Shown here: positions 13,953-24,106 of the stretch, piece by piece | Numbering within the stretch: position 1 is the stretch's first letter | Layout: each line of letters begins with the position of its first letter | Virus record (IMG/VR): IMGVR_UViG_3300023184_000242 | Location: 1-42,087 of that record | Length of the DNA: 42,087 bases | From: a virus | Reading direction: 5' to 3' (one strand) | Made by a program: the position numbers and the translations under genes | Notes under the pieces: generated by a model | What the model was told of the DNA's origin: nothing | Databases searched by the model: none | The model's input: the letters and a program-made list of their open reading frames with translations, nothing else

Positions 13953-16900
13953 TGGATAAAATTGTAAATATTCAGTCTGTAGATCCTAATAATTATCAAC
14001 TGCAAAATTATAATGCCGAAGATGAATCACTTATTCAAAATTTCTCAACAGAAATAATTTTTGATTCTACTCAAGATTATTTAGAATATTTTGTTTTAGA
14101 TTTAAATTCAAATGTTTTATATAGTAACACAGCTGGGTACAATAACTATACAATTTTAGGTGATAATATAATAATTGACCCACAAAAAGATTTAGAAGTT
14201 ACTGGATATTTAGAAGGACAATATTATACAATATATAATTTTTTAAAAAGAAAACTATCTTCTTCTCCAAACAGTACTTTTTACATTCAAGATATAAGTT
14301 CTGACAGAACAGAGTTAAGATTAAATACTACTACAATTTCTTCTATAGACATAGTAGATTTAACAAATCAATTATCACAAGATATATTAAATAATAATTA
14401 TTACCAAGACTTTTACTTAAATTTTGGAAATAATAAATTAGTAATAGCTGTTAACATAGCTTTAGATAATACAGATCCTAATGATCCAACAGTTTTAATA
14501 AAACTTTATGAACCATTACCATCAGAATTTAATGTAAAATCAACATGTTGGGTTGTAGAACAAATAGCAGAATCTAAAGCATATCAAATAGAACTTACAA
14601 CAGTTTTTGATTTTACTCCAGTTTTAAATTATATAAGTGGTCCTAATTTAAATTTAGATCTTCAAGATCAAATAAATAATTCAACTCCTTATTACAACCA
14701 AAATACCTTAGCTTTAAATGCTTCTACTTTAGGAACAGGAAGTTTACTGTATCAAATCAATAGTTTACTAGCTGAAAAAGGAATTGAAATAAACATAGAC
14801 TACACAGACTATTCAGAATTTGTACATTTTTCCTCTGCTCAAACAAGACTAGAAAATTTTTACTATAAAATATCTTTACTTGAAAATTATACTGCTAACA
14901 GTAATCTTGCTTCTACATCCCCAACTAATACTTTTATTTCCAGCAGTCAAATAATATGGAACAATAAAATAAATGACATTATAACTAATTTTGATGGATA
15001 TGAATATTACTTATACTTTGAATCAGGCAGTTATGCTTGGCCTAAAGTAGCAGGTAGTACTCTTCCCCCATATGTAAATGTAACTACAGGTTCAGTTGCT
15101 GCAATAAATTGGTTTACTACTCAATCAATTTCCGCTTCATTTTATGACTCAGAAAACAACAACCATTTAATTAATGCCATACCAACATATTTAAGAGAAG
15201 ATCCTCAAAATGCTAAATATGAGTTGTTCATTCAAATGGCAGGACAACATTTTGACAATATATGGGTATATTTAAAAGACATTACTAATAAATTTAATAC
15301 TGACAATAGATTAAACTATGGCATTTCAAAAGACATAGTAGCACAAGCAATTAGAGATTTAGGAGTTAAAATTTACCAAAATAATTTTTCAGACGCAGAT
15401 ATATATTCTTCTTTAATTGGACTAACTCCTTCAGGAAGTACTTTATTATTACCATTTACAACTGGATCTTTACCTTCACCTGCAGGATTTGAATATATAA
15501 ATACTTACATTTCAGCCTCTGATGTAACTGCTGTATTATCTTTAAATGATACAAATAAAGAAATATATAAAAGAATATATCATAACTTACCTATTTTACT
15601 AAAGAAAAAAGGCACACCTGAAGGTTTAAGACTTTTAATTAACTTATATGGCATTCCAGACACAATTTTAAGAATAAATGAATTTGGAGGAAAATCTAAT
15701 TCTATAAACAACAATTGGGATAACTTTCAAGACCAATTTAACTATGCTTTTAATGTGTCCGGCTCAGGATATGTAAGAGTTCCTATAACAACAAGTTCAA
15801 TTGCTATACCTACAGGCGCTTATGAATTTAGATTTAAAACACCAGGTATTCCAACATCAAATTTATCACAAAGCTTATTAGTAATGCAGCCTACTAATAA
15901 CACAAATTTTTTCACTGTAGCATTAGAATACTCAGGCTCAAAATACACATCAGCTTCCTATTCTGGCTCAATAGCTGATCCTTATAATGAATATGGAACT
16001 TTAAAACTTATATCAACTGCTCTTACTTCTGCAAGTATATATTTACCCTTCTTTGACGGCGGTTGGTGGTCAGTATTAGTTAATAATACAGGTAATAATA
16101 GTTTACTTTATGCTAAAAATAAAATTTATGAAGGATATGATGGAAATGCTATAGGTTTTCAAGGATCTGGAAGTGTAAATTTATCTACAGGTACTTTTGC
16201 TAGTGCCAGTTTATATTTACCTTTCTCAAGTTCTTTAACTATAGCAACTAAAGTATATCAACCATTTTCTGGTTCTTTTCAAGAATTAAGATATTATAAC
16301 ATTCCATTAAGTGAAAGTCAATTTAATGATTATGTAATGGATCCTTACTCAATGGAGGGAAATTTACTAAGTGGTTCTCAATCGTCTTTAAGTAGTCTAA
16401 AATTTAGAGCACCTTTAGGGACCATGTTAGACAACAACACTAGCTCTATAGTTAGAACTTCTATTCATCCTTCATACACTTCCAATCCAGTCACTCAATC
16501 ATTTACTTCAGGAAGTACCTATTATTTATCTGGTTCTTTTAGCTTTACACCTAACACAGAAGTCACATATCAAGACCAATTTGCTTCAGGTTTAAAAAAT
16601 GCAGTAACAGAAAAAATAAAAATAACAAACACCATATATCCATCAGGTAATACTCTATCCCAATATATTTCTATTCAGCAAACATCACATGTAAGTGAAA
16701 GCTTTACAAGAGACATAGACTATGTTGAGGTAGCTTTTTCACCCCAAGATGAAGTTAACGATGATATTATATCACAGCTTGGCTCATTCAACATTGGTCA
16801 GTATATTGGTGATCCAAGACAAGTATCTTCTTCATTAAACTACTATCCAGATTTTAATGTGTTAAGAGATGAATATTTTTCAAAATATACTCATAGTTAT

Positions 16901-17119
16901 GATTTGTGGGACTATATGCGACTTATTAAATTTTATGATAATTCACTGTTTAAGATGATTAAAGATTTTACACCAGCAAGAACTAGTCTAGCAACAGGTA
17001 TTGTTATAAAGCCAACATTGTTAGAAAGATGTAAATATCCTTTACCTCAAGCTAATACCAACACAACACAAACATATGTAGGAAGTCCTACTACAAAGCA
17101 AAAAAACATACCATACTAA
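13952..17119 (+). CDS. Large virion/baseplate protein with LamG-like domain
   Basis: This 1055-aa protein is one of the two giants of the operon. The N-terminal third is beta-rich (QNFSTEIIFDSTQDYLEYFV). Around residues 420-460 comes a helical region (FIQMAGQHFDNIWVYLKDIT). Residues about 545-580 hold LLKKKGTPEGLRLLINLYGI followed by PDTILRINEFGG, a signature I associate with large far-T4 baseplate proteins. A jelly-roll, LamG-like segment follows (about 600-790, with SGSYVRV, FDGGWWSVLVNN and ELRYYNIPLS). The C-terminus (about 945-1020) is helical and aromatic. It probably forms the outer baseplate or a fibre-attachment arm; gp7-like function is a guess by size and place. Confidence 0.7.
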   Translation: MDKIVNIQSVDPNNYQLQNYNAEDESLIQNFSTEIIFDSTQDYLEYFVLDLNSNVLYSNTAGYNNYTILGDNIIIDPQKDLEVTGYLEGQYYTIYNFLKRKLSSSPNSTFYIQDISSDRTELRLNTTTISSIDIVDLTNQLSQDILNNNYYQDFYLNFGNNKLVIAVNIALDNTDPNDPTVLIKLYEPLPSEFNVKSTCWVVEQIAESKAYQIELTTVFDFTPVLNYISGPNLNLDLQDQINNSTPYYNQNTLALNASTLGTGSLLYQINSLLAEKGIEINIDYTDYSEFVHFSSAQTRLENFYYKISLLENYTANSNLASTSPTNTFISSSQIIWNNKINDIITNFDGYEYYLYFESGSYAWPKVAGSTLPPYVNVTTGSVAAINWFTTQSISASFYDSENNNHLINAIPTYLREDPQNAKYELFIQMAGQHFDNIWVYLKDITNKFNTDNRLNYGISKDIVAQAIRDLGVKIYQNNFSDADIYSSLIGLTPSGSTLLLPFTTGSLPSPAGFEYINTYISASDVTAVLSLNDTNKEIYKRIYHNLPILLKKKGTPEGLRLLINLYGIPDTILRINEFGGKSNSINNNWDNFQDQFNYAFNVSGSGYVRVPITTSSIAIPTGAYEFRFKTPGIPTSNLSQSLLVMQPTNNTNFFTVALEYSGSKYTSASYSGSIADPYNEYGTLKLISTALTSASIYLPFFDGGWWSVLVNNTGNNSLLYAKNKIYEGYDGNAIGFQGSGSVNLSTGTFASASLYLPFSSSLTIATKVYQPFSGSFQELRYYNIPLSESQFNDYVMDPYSMEGNLLSGSQSSLSSLKFRAPLGTMLDNNTSSIVRTSIHPSYTSNPVTQSFTSGSTYYLSGSFSFTPNTEVTYQDQFASGLKNAVTEKIKITNTIYPSGNTLSQYISIQQTSHVSESFTRDIDYVEVAFSPQDEVNDDIISQLGSFNIGQYIGDPRQVSSSLNYYPDFNVLRDEYFSKYTHSYDLWDYMRLIKFYDNSLFKMIKDFTPARTSLATGIVIKPTLLERCKYPLPQANTNTTQTYVGSPTTKQKNIPY

Positions 17120-17122
17120 AAA

Positions 17123-19945
17123 ATGCCATTAAAAAATATTATATTAACAGGATCAATAGGTAGTATTCCTACTCAGTCATATGGTCAAAAGATGTACATT
17201 TCATCTACTGAACAACAGTCCTTTCCAATAGAAAGAATTACAGGCAGCAGTGGAGGAACTTTTCAAAATTTCAATTCATCAATTGGACTTCATACTGGCA
17301 CTGAATTATTCATTAATGTAACACAATCATATTCAGAATCCATTGACACCATAGCAGGTATAAGAACATTTCTTCATGACACTCAAGAAGAATTTATAAA
17401 TGGAGAATTTAGTGGTTCTAATTTAATAGTGGCAAATCAACGTTTAATTGATGAAGATTGTGTAGAATTTTTAAGTGTAAACACAGCTTTAGTAAACTAC
17501 AAAATCTATTTTTACTACTCATCAGCTTCATTATACAATGAAACACCAATTGCAAACTTTTTAAATAACAACACTTCTCCAAATGATGGAGAAATATATT
17601 TATATTGGAATAAAACAATTCCTGCACCATTTGATTTAAACCCAATTATATTAGGAATACGTTACATTAAAATAGCAAATAGAGACTCTCAAGGAAACGA
17701 CAATACTTTATCACTTCAAGAATTAACTAGTTTAAGATTAAAATTTAGTGATGTTAGTACAGTATCAACTTATCCTATTTATTCTATAACCCCACGCTCT
17801 ACTTATCATTTATATAGTATACTACCACAAATAAATGTAACATCATCTGCAGACAATAATGTATTAAATCATGCTTTTAGTGCTTCTGCTGCTACTGATT
17901 CATCAGTTTATGTTGCATCAGGTGGAATATATTATATTAATAGCTTTACAGAAAATACAGATATTTTAAATTACTTTAACCCAACTACAGGAATTTACAC
18001 TTATGGTGACACTCCTAATCATACCATACACTATACATCATCAATATTTATTACACCATCAGGACCATCTCAACCAATGGCCTTCTATTTAAAGGGAGAT
18101 TCAGGATCTTCTTTTGATATATCTTCTTCTATGACAATAAGTGTTGGAACTACTTTTACACTTAAAGGCACAGCATCTTTTTTTGAAACCCAAAATCTCC
18201 AATTAGTAGTAGGTCCTAAAGGTGAAACTGAAGATCATCCTCCTTATAGTTTTAGTCAAGTTCAATGGTCCTTTACCCAATCTCTTAGTCCATACAGCAT
18301 TACCACTCAAACAATATTAGAACCTTACCTACTCCATAATTTTAGAAACACTGACTGTGATGTTACAATGAACAATGTTAGTGAGCAAGAAGTTAGTGGA
18401 TTTTACAGAAGAGTAAACTACAACTCAGGAGCTACAATTCCAACTAATCAACAGCAGATCATTTCACAATCTGCAGAATTTGCAGATGTAAAAGATTACA
18501 ATTACTCAGCGCGGGCTCACATTTTACCAAGATACAATGGTGTTAGAACAGTACAATTAAATGAAAATGTTTACACTGAAGGAGAATATGTTATTGATGA
18601 TGAAACCACTGTAGATGTTGGTTTTGGCAAAACACCTTCTGTTCAATCTTTAGAAACATATTTTGTATATTTTGATTATTTAGGAGGAACCAATCCTGAA
18701 CTTATAGGTAAAGCAGCAGCTCACATTTTATATTTAATAGACATAGATGGAAATATATTAACTCCTTCACTTTCAAGTTCATACTACTATAATTTAATTG
18801 ACAACTTTGAATCAAATAAAAAAGCAAATGTTATATTAAATGCTACATCTGGCAATCCTTTAACAATAGGAGACATTCCTATTATTAGAGCAGGAACTAT
18901 TCCTATGCCTATTATAGCATCTCAAACAGGAAGTCTTCCCTATCAAATCAACATTCAACCTACAATGTCTTTTGGAACATCTGGCTCTGCCATTCCAAAT
19001 TACAATAGTATGTTTACTGCATCTGTTCAACAAACTGTCTCTGCAAATACCTTTCCACAAATAACGTTAGGTGGCACTACTTATGCTAATAACACAACCA
19101 GATCAGGTAATGAAATAACAATTGGCACTACTTCAAATTTATTATACATAGCCTTACAAATTTCCTTTCCAAATGGAATTTTACCTACAAATCTCAATTC
19201 AAGTTATTATCCTTTTAATAGTTTTATAAAATTCCAAGAGTCAACAGATGGAGGAGCTACTTTTAATATAATATATGAAGCTCCTTTTACAATGACTGGT
19301 CCTACTAATCTTATAAAACCCATCATTACCTCTCAACCTTTTAGACCAATAAACGGCTATAAATACCGAGCAGCTATGTATAATCCTACAGCGCAGTCTA
19401 ATCTTATTTTTGATTTTGTTCAACTTCAAGTTATTCAAAATCCTCAAACAACAATACAAGAAGTACGCTCAGGTTCAGGAGGAGGATATTTCACATCATC
19501 ATTACAATCTGCTAATGTACTAACAGGATCTTACTCTATGTCATTAATGTATAATCCTTCCAATCCATTAACTCAACAAAATAATACTCCTCAATTTTCA
19601 TCTTCAGGTTACTATCCGTTTCTACCTTTTGCTATTCAGCCAGGAGACCAAATACGATTTGAAGGAGATGAAAATCAAGTATATGGAATAATTTCAGCAA
19701 CACCACAATTTCACAATGTCTCAATGAGCATATTATTGGATGGTAATGTAGCAGCAGGTACAAATCTTAACTCATTTTTAATAAGAAGATTTCAGCCAAA
19801 TCCAAATTTTATTACTATAGACTCTAATTTATCAACATACACTGGAGGTGGTGGATTTATTTTACCTAAATTTATTACTAATGAAATGCAGGAAAATTTT
19901 GACAAAAATGTAGTCTCTTTAAAAGAAAAAGGATTAATAACATAA
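17123..19945 (+). CDS. Large Ser/Thr-rich virion protein
   Basis: A 940-aa protein with low-complexity beta strands rich in Ser, Thr, Asn, Tyr and Gly, no helices of length and no enzyme motif. Repeats of 'SGS', 'TSS' and 'YSI' spacing run through it. The C-terminal 130 residues include GDQIRFEGDENQVYGIISAT and a Gly-rich hinge TGGGGFILPKF before a final helix (NEMQENFDKNVVSLKEKG). It starts 3 nt after 13952-17119 and ends the first virion transcript block, before a new TATTTATAA motif. Fibre or outer baseplate is the likely place. Confidence 0.65.
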   Translation: MPLKNIILTGSIGSIPTQSYGQKMYISSTEQQSFPIERITGSSGGTFQNFNSSIGLHTGTELFINVTQSYSESIDTIAGIRTFLHDTQEEFINGEFSGSNLIVANQRLIDEDCVEFLSVNTALVNYKIYFYYSSASLYNETPIANFLNNNTSPNDGEIYLYWNKTIPAPFDLNPIILGIRYIKIANRDSQGNDNTLSLQELTSLRLKFSDVSTVSTYPIYSITPRSTYHLYSILPQINVTSSADNNVLNHAFSASAATDSSVYVASGGIYYINSFTENTDILNYFNPTTGIYTYGDTPNHTIHYTSSIFITPSGPSQPMAFYLKGDSGSSFDISSSMTISVGTTFTLKGTASFFETQNLQLVVGPKGETEDHPPYSFSQVQWSFTQSLSPYSITTQTILEPYLLHNFRNTDCDVTMNNVSEQEVSGFYRRVNYNSGATIPTNQQQIISQSAEFADVKDYNYSARAHILPRYNGVRTVQLNENVYTEGEYVIDDETTVDVGFGKTPSVQSLETYFVYFDYLGGTNPELIGKAAAHILYLIDIDGNILTPSLSSSYYYNLIDNFESNKKANVILNATSGNPLTIGDIPIIRAGTIPMPIIASQTGSLPYQINIQPTMSFGTSGSAIPNYNSMFTASVQQTVSANTFPQITLGGTTYANNTTRSGNEITIGTTSNLLYIALQISFPNGILPTNLNSSYYPFNSFIKFQESTDGGATFNIIYEAPFTMTGPTNLIKPIITSQPFRPINGYKYRAAMYNPTAQSNLIFDFVQLQVIQNPQTTIQEVRSGSGGGYFTSSLQSANVLTGSYSMSLMYNPSNPLTQQNNTPQFSSSGYYPFLPFAIQPGDQIRFEGDENQVYGIISATPQFHNVSMSILLDGNVAAGTNLNSFLIRRFQPNPNFITIDSNLSTYTGGGGFILPKFITNEMQENFDKNVVSLKEKGLIT

Positions 19946-19967
19946 TAATAAAAACGTAATTTATCAA

Positions 19968-19976
19968 TATTTATAA
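19968..19976 (+). promoter_or_regulatory. Candidate late promoter motif TATTTATAA
   Basis: The 9-mer lies 16 nt upstream of the ATG at 19993 and starts the three-gene block 19993-22700. Confidence 0.55.
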
Positions 19977-19992
19977 TAAAATACACATATAA

Positions 19993-20646
19993 ATGGGCTA
20001 TTTAAACAACGCAGTCATTACATTAGACGCAATCTTAACAACCAAAGGAAGACAACTATTAGCTAAAAACGATGGTTCTTTTAAAATAACACAATTTGCA
20101 TTAGCAGATGATGAAATTGACTATACATTGTACAATCCAACACATCCATCTGGTTCTTCATATTATGGAGAGGCAATTTTAAACATGCCATTGTTAGAGG
20201 CATTTCCTCAAGAAACACAAATTATGAAGTATAAACTTGTGACACTTCCTAGAGGTACAGCTAAGTTGCCTATTTTAGACTTAGGATACTCTAAAATTAC
20301 ACTTAAACAAGGATCATCTTTAGCTCTTTCTCCACAAACTTTAAATTATTTTGGTGGCAACACATTTGAAACTATGGGTTACACAGCTACAATATCTGAT
20401 GTGCGTTTAATGAGCACATTTGAAGGAATAGGTGTTAACACTCCTGATGCACAAATGTTAAATACAACTACTACTTTAGGCACAAGTGTTTCTAAAACAG
20501 TTGTAGGAACTACTATTAATTTTAGAGCAACAACAGTCAATACATTGTTTGGTAGCAACACATCATTGTTTGCTACATTAACTGTAGTAGGTAGAGACAG
20601 TGGAGCAAGAGTTCAAATTCCAATAGAAATAACTAAAATATCTTAA
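19993..20646 (+). CDS. Conserved virion protein (MGYLNNAVITLDAIL type)
   Basis: The 217-aa protein opens with MGYLNNAVITLDAILTTKGR, then QLLAKNDGSFKITQFALADD and EIDYTLYNPTHPSGSSYYGE. I know this opening as very conserved among far-T4 and aquatic phages, always among structural genes, but without an assigned function. The remainder is beta-rich, with two short Thr-rich strands and a final immunoglobulin-like stretch (about 150-217). It is the first gene after a late motif and probably made in many copies. Confidence 0.7.
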   Translation: MGYLNNAVITLDAILTTKGRQLLAKNDGSFKITQFALADDEIDYTLYNPTHPSGSSYYGEAILNMPLLEAFPQETQIMKYKLVTLPRGTAKLPILDLGYSKITLKQGSSLALSPQTLNYFGGNTFETMGYTATISDVRLMSTFEGIGVNTPDAQMLNTTTTLGTSVSKTVVGTTINFRATTVNTLFGSNTSLFATLTVVGRDSGARVQIPIEITKIS

Positions 20647-20649
20647 AAT

Positions 20650-21669
20650 ATGGCCTTTAATCGTTTAGCACCTGAAGATTTTGTAATAAGTTCTGATTCA
20701 ATAACAGCCACTTTGTGGTCTGAAGGAACAGTAACTTTAACAAATTTCAACTCATCATCAACTCAAGAAGCTGGTACTTCTGGAGATTTTTACTTAAATG
20801 TATTTCAAACTGGTTCAACTCTTTCAAGTGCAGCAGTGCAATTTGCTATAGCATATGGCAATAGATATGCCAGTGGAAGTGCTTTTTACAACAATGGAGT
20901 AACAACAGCCTCTCCAACACGTACTACTTATGGACAATATAGAAATCTTATATTAGGAGATGAAAACGCTCAATTTGTATTTGGAGCAGTTACATCATCA
21001 GATTTTTGGGTAATAAATATTGACAGAACTCGCTATAAAGAATCTTTACTTCCAGGTTCTTTAACATTGATACTTTCAGGAAGTCAAGTAGGATCTGGAG
21101 GAGGTAAATTATCATTAACAGATGATAGTCAAATTTCATCTACTGTTATTTTTAATGATGCTGGTCGTGTTTATCAAATTGTAAGTGGAGCAGCAGGAGT
21201 TGTATACACAGGAATTAATTCTAATGGTTATTCCACAAATTCAGGTTCATATGGATGGTTTATGCCAGATATTGGTGCTATTCTATTAAATCCTTTAGCT
21301 ATTTCATCATCACTTCAAGTAGGTCCAAATCGTACAGTTAATTCTGATGGATTAAATTACCAAAGATTATTTACAGCTATTAGTGGAGGAGCAAGTTTTA
21401 AAATAAACAGTCAAGAAACTATATCTTCAGACTACATATTTATTAGAGCTAGAAATGCAGAATTTAACTACTCTGAAAATCCAAGCTTCATATCTGGCAG
21501 CACAGGAGAAATTGTGTTCAATCAATTTATAAACAACCCACAAACATTCCTTACAACAATAGGACTATATAATGACAATATGGAACTATTAGCTGTAGCT
21601 AAAATGTCAAGACCTTTATTAAAAGACTTTACAAAGGAAGCACTTGTAAGAGTAAAATTAGATTTCTAA
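20650..21669 (+). CDS. Virion protein, paralog of the next gene
   Basis: The 339-aa protein starts MAFNRLAPEDFVISSDSITA and is beta-rich. Its C-terminal 65 residues contain NPSFISGSTGEIV, then FLTTIGLYNDNMELLAVAKM. The next protein (21675) ends with the corresponding NPSITSGSTSISS and YITTVGLYDEAQNLLAVAKL, so the two share at least a C-terminal domain and similar length (339 and 341 aa). They may assemble together as two subunits of one structure. No function is known to me. Confidence 0.7.
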   Translation: MAFNRLAPEDFVISSDSITATLWSEGTVTLTNFNSSSTQEAGTSGDFYLNVFQTGSTLSSAAVQFAIAYGNRYASGSAFYNNGVTTASPTRTTYGQYRNLILGDENAQFVFGAVTSSDFWVINIDRTRYKESLLPGSLTLILSGSQVGSGGGKLSLTDDSQISSTVIFNDAGRVYQIVSGAAGVVYTGINSNGYSTNSGSYGWFMPDIGAILLNPLAISSSLQVGPNRTVNSDGLNYQRLFTAISGGASFKINSQETISSDYIFIRARNAEFNYSENPSFISGSTGEIVFNQFINNPQTFLTTIGLYNDNMELLAVAKMSRPLLKDFTKEALVRVKLDF

Positions 21670-21674
21670 AATGA

Positions 21675-22700
21675 ATGGGCGCTTACAAACAATTTCTAGC
21701 TTCTGATATAGTTGTTACTCCTTTTACAGTAAATAAAAGTTTTACTTTTCAAGGAATAGCAGCGTTAACTGGCTCCAATGTAGGCATTGAAAGACTTTTA
21801 GGACAAAATATAACATCATCCTTATTTTCTTCTGCATCTGAAGCAACTACAGGATTGTTAGGACCTCAATTTCAAAGACTAGTTTATAGATCAATAAGAG
21901 AACTTTACTATTCAAATTACCTAAGTTCAAGTTATGGAGATGTTATTAATGAAGCTGTACTAGTACCAGGTAGAGATGTAGATGGAGATAGATTAATAGG
22001 CCCACCCAGTGGATTTACAACACCTTCTTATGACAATTACTTACAAACCACTTTATCATATTCTAAATTTTATCCTACAGCCTCAGATAGCATTATAGGA
22101 GTTATATCTATTCCTACTCGTTTATTTGGAGATTATATAAAACCCAACACATTTGTTTTTACAACAGACAGTGGAAGTTTAACAGATGATGGAGAAGGAA
22201 ACATACTATTAAACTCCAACATAGTAGGAAATATATTTTACCCACATGGTATTGTAACAATTACAGGAAATGGTAATGCATATATTACTGCCTCAATTTA
22301 TGGAACAGCATCATATGGAATATCAGCATATGGTGGTTCAACTTTTGCTGATGAAACATTAAATTTTATAACATCCTCAAATGTCACCTGTTCCTTTTCA
22401 AGTACATATACTATTCATGAAACACAGTACAAATGCACTATTAGAGAAAATGAATTTAGTTTTACTTTAAATCCAAGTATAACTTCAGGCAGCACATCAA
22501 TTTCTAGTTCTATAGGAATATTTTCAACCCCAAGTGAAAATGTATATGGGTATGTTACTGAATCTTATTTTTCTCCTTACATTACTACAGTAGGTTTATA
22601 TGATGAAGCACAAAATCTCTTAGCAGTAGCTAAATTAGCTCAACCTTTACCTTCATCACCAACAACAGACACAACAATTCTAATAAGTTTAGACAGATAA
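21675..22700 (+). CDS. Virion protein, paralog of the preceding gene
   Basis: A 341-aa beta-rich protein starting MGAYKQFLASDIVVTPFTVN. An ATG four nt upstream (21671) is out of frame, so 21675 is the start. The C-terminal domain matches that of 20650 (ITTVGLYDEAQNLLAVAKLA...). The N-terminal part contains RLVYRSIRELYYSNYLSSSY and a Gly/Ser-rich middle. It closes the virion block; the following gene begins 3 nt later but encodes a nuclease. Confidence 0.7.
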   Translation: MGAYKQFLASDIVVTPFTVNKSFTFQGIAALTGSNVGIERLLGQNITSSLFSSASEATTGLLGPQFQRLVYRSIRELYYSNYLSSSYGDVINEAVLVPGRDVDGDRLIGPPSGFTTPSYDNYLQTTLSYSKFYPTASDSIIGVISIPTRLFGDYIKPNTFVFTTDSGSLTDDGEGNILLNSNIVGNIFYPHGIVTITGNGNAYITASIYGTASYGISAYGGSTFADETLNFITSSNVTCSFSSTYTIHETQYKCTIRENEFSFTLNPSITSGSTSISSSIGIFSTPSENVYGYVTESYFSPYITTVGLYDEAQNLLAVAKLAQPLPSSPTTDTTILISLDR

Positions 22701-22702
22701 AA

Positions 22703-23140
22703 ATGTGGTTACATAAAAATAAAGTTATAAATAAAATAGAAGATTTCCCTGAAAATATATTTGGATTTATTTACAAAATTACCAACAATGAAACTGGAAA
22801 GTTTTACATTGGTAAAAAACAGTTAATGTCTAAAACCAATGTTAAATTAGGTAAAAAGGAAAAAGCAGCACTACCAACACAGCGTGGTAGAACTCCATCT
22901 AAAAAATTAGTAGTTAAAGAAGCTGACTGGCAAAACTATTGGGGCAGCAACAAACCACTACTTGAAGAGTTAAAATTAGGTAAAGATAAATTTACAAGAG
23001 AAATATTAATGGTATGTTCAAGTAAAAAAATGTTAACATATTGGGAGGCAGCATATCAAATAAAATTAGATGTACTGCTAATAGACAGCTACAATGAAAC
23101 AATTTTAGGACACTACTATAAAAAAGACTTTTTAAGTTAG
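22703..23140 (+). CDS. GIY-YIG endonuclease
   Basis: A 145-aa protein with the GIY-YIG core at residues 20-38: FGFIYKITNNETGKFYIGKK ('IYKI' and 'YIG' strands, with Gly-Lys-Lys). The middle carries the ...DWQNYWGSNKPLLEELKLGK stretch (72-92) followed by FTREILMVCSSKKMLTYWEA, where the Glu of 'YWEA' (residue about 114) is the probable metal ligand. This is the compact phage form, with no DNA-binding extension, so it could be a homing nuclease or a repair or restriction nuclease. It starts 3 nt after the last virion gene. Confidence 0.8.
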   Translation: MWLHKNKVINKIEDFPENIFGFIYKITNNETGKFYIGKKQLMSKTNVKLGKKEKAALPTQRGRTPSKKLVVKEADWQNYWGSNKPLLEELKLGKDKFTREILMVCSSKKMLTYWEAAYQIKLDVLLIDSYNETILGHYYKKDFLS

Positions 23141-23173
23141 GCATTTTAATATATTTTTATTATATTAATATCA

Positions 23174-24106
23174 ATGGCTAACAATGCTTTAATCTACTTA
23201 ATAGATTCTATTTTAGGCAAAGGAAAATCAACATCCAAAGGTAACAGAGCGTACCATTGTCCTGAATGCAAACACCAAAAACAAAAACTGGAAGTAAATG
23301 TAGAAGAATCTTCTATACATTTTCAGTTTTACAACTGTTGGACATGTGGTTTTAAAGGAAAAAAACTAACTACCCTATTTAAAAGAATAGGAACTGATTC
23401 AAGTAAAATAAATGAATTAAGATTTTTAATAAATTCTACATCTAAAGAGGACAAGTCAGAACTAACAATTGATAAAAAAATTGCATTGCCTAAAGAATTT
23501 ATATCTTTAATTTCTCCACCCACATCCATTACTGCTAAACATGCCTTATACTATTTAAAACAAAGAAATATTAGTAAAGAAGACATTATAAAATACAATA
23601 TAGGATACTGTGAATTTGGTAAATATTCTAACATGATAATTGTTCCTTCATACAATGCTAAAGGTGATCTCAATTATTTTATATCTCGCAATTTCAATAA
23701 AAATTCTACAGTCAAATATAAAAATCCAGATGTGTCAAGAGACATAATTGGATTTGAACTTTTTATAAACTGGAATGTGCCTATAATTTTATGTGAAGGA
23801 GTATTTGACGCTATAGCTATAAAACGAAACGCTATTCCACTATTAGGAAAAACAATACAAAAAAGTTTAATGAAAAAAATTATAAATTCATCTGTTAAAA
23901 ATATATATATAGCCTTAGATAAAGACGCTATTAAACAAGCGTTAAATTTTTGTGAATCACTAATAAACGAAGGTAAAGAGGTTTATTTAGTTGATTTAAA
24001 AGATAAGGATCCCAGCGACATGGGATTTGAAAAATTTACTAATCTAATTCAAAACACTTTACCTTTAACATTCTCAAATTTACTTGAGAAAAAACTACAA
24101 CTATGA
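23174..24106 (+). CDS. 61: DNA primase, gp61-like
   Basis: The 310-aa protein has an N-terminal zinc ribbon (Cys29-x2-Cys32 ... Cys55-x2-Cys58) and a central TOPRIM domain with Glu208 in ILCEGVFDAIA and Asp249/Asp251 in IYIALDKDA. This is the DnaG-type layout, compact as in T4 gp61, which makes RNA primers together with the replicative helicase. No helicase domain is fused, so a separate gp41-type gene should lie elsewhere. It is preceded by an AT-only hairpin (TTAATATA/TATATTAA, 23146-23168) and overlaps the next gene by 4 nt (ATGA). Confidence 0.88.
   Translation: MANNALIYLIDSILGKGKSTSKGNRAYHCPECKHQKQKLEVNVEESSIHFQFYNCWTCGFKGKKLTTLFKRIGTDSSKINELRFLINSTSKEDKSELTIDKKIALPKEFISLISPPTSITAKHALYYLKQRNISKEDIIKYNIGYCEFGKYSNMIIVPSYNAKGDLNYFISRNFNKNSTVKYKNPDVSRDIIGFELFINWNVPIILCEGVFDAIAIKRNAIPLLGKTIQKSLMKKIINSSVKNIYIALDKDAIKQALNFCESLINEGKEVYLVDLKDKDPSDMGFEKFTNLIQNTLPLTFSNLLEKKLQL

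Noticed and set aside
17418-19459. Several minus-strand frames of 60-75 codons inside the large virion gene
   Set aside because: All lie antisense to one intact 940-codon gene, have no leader or motif, and show skewed shadow compositions.
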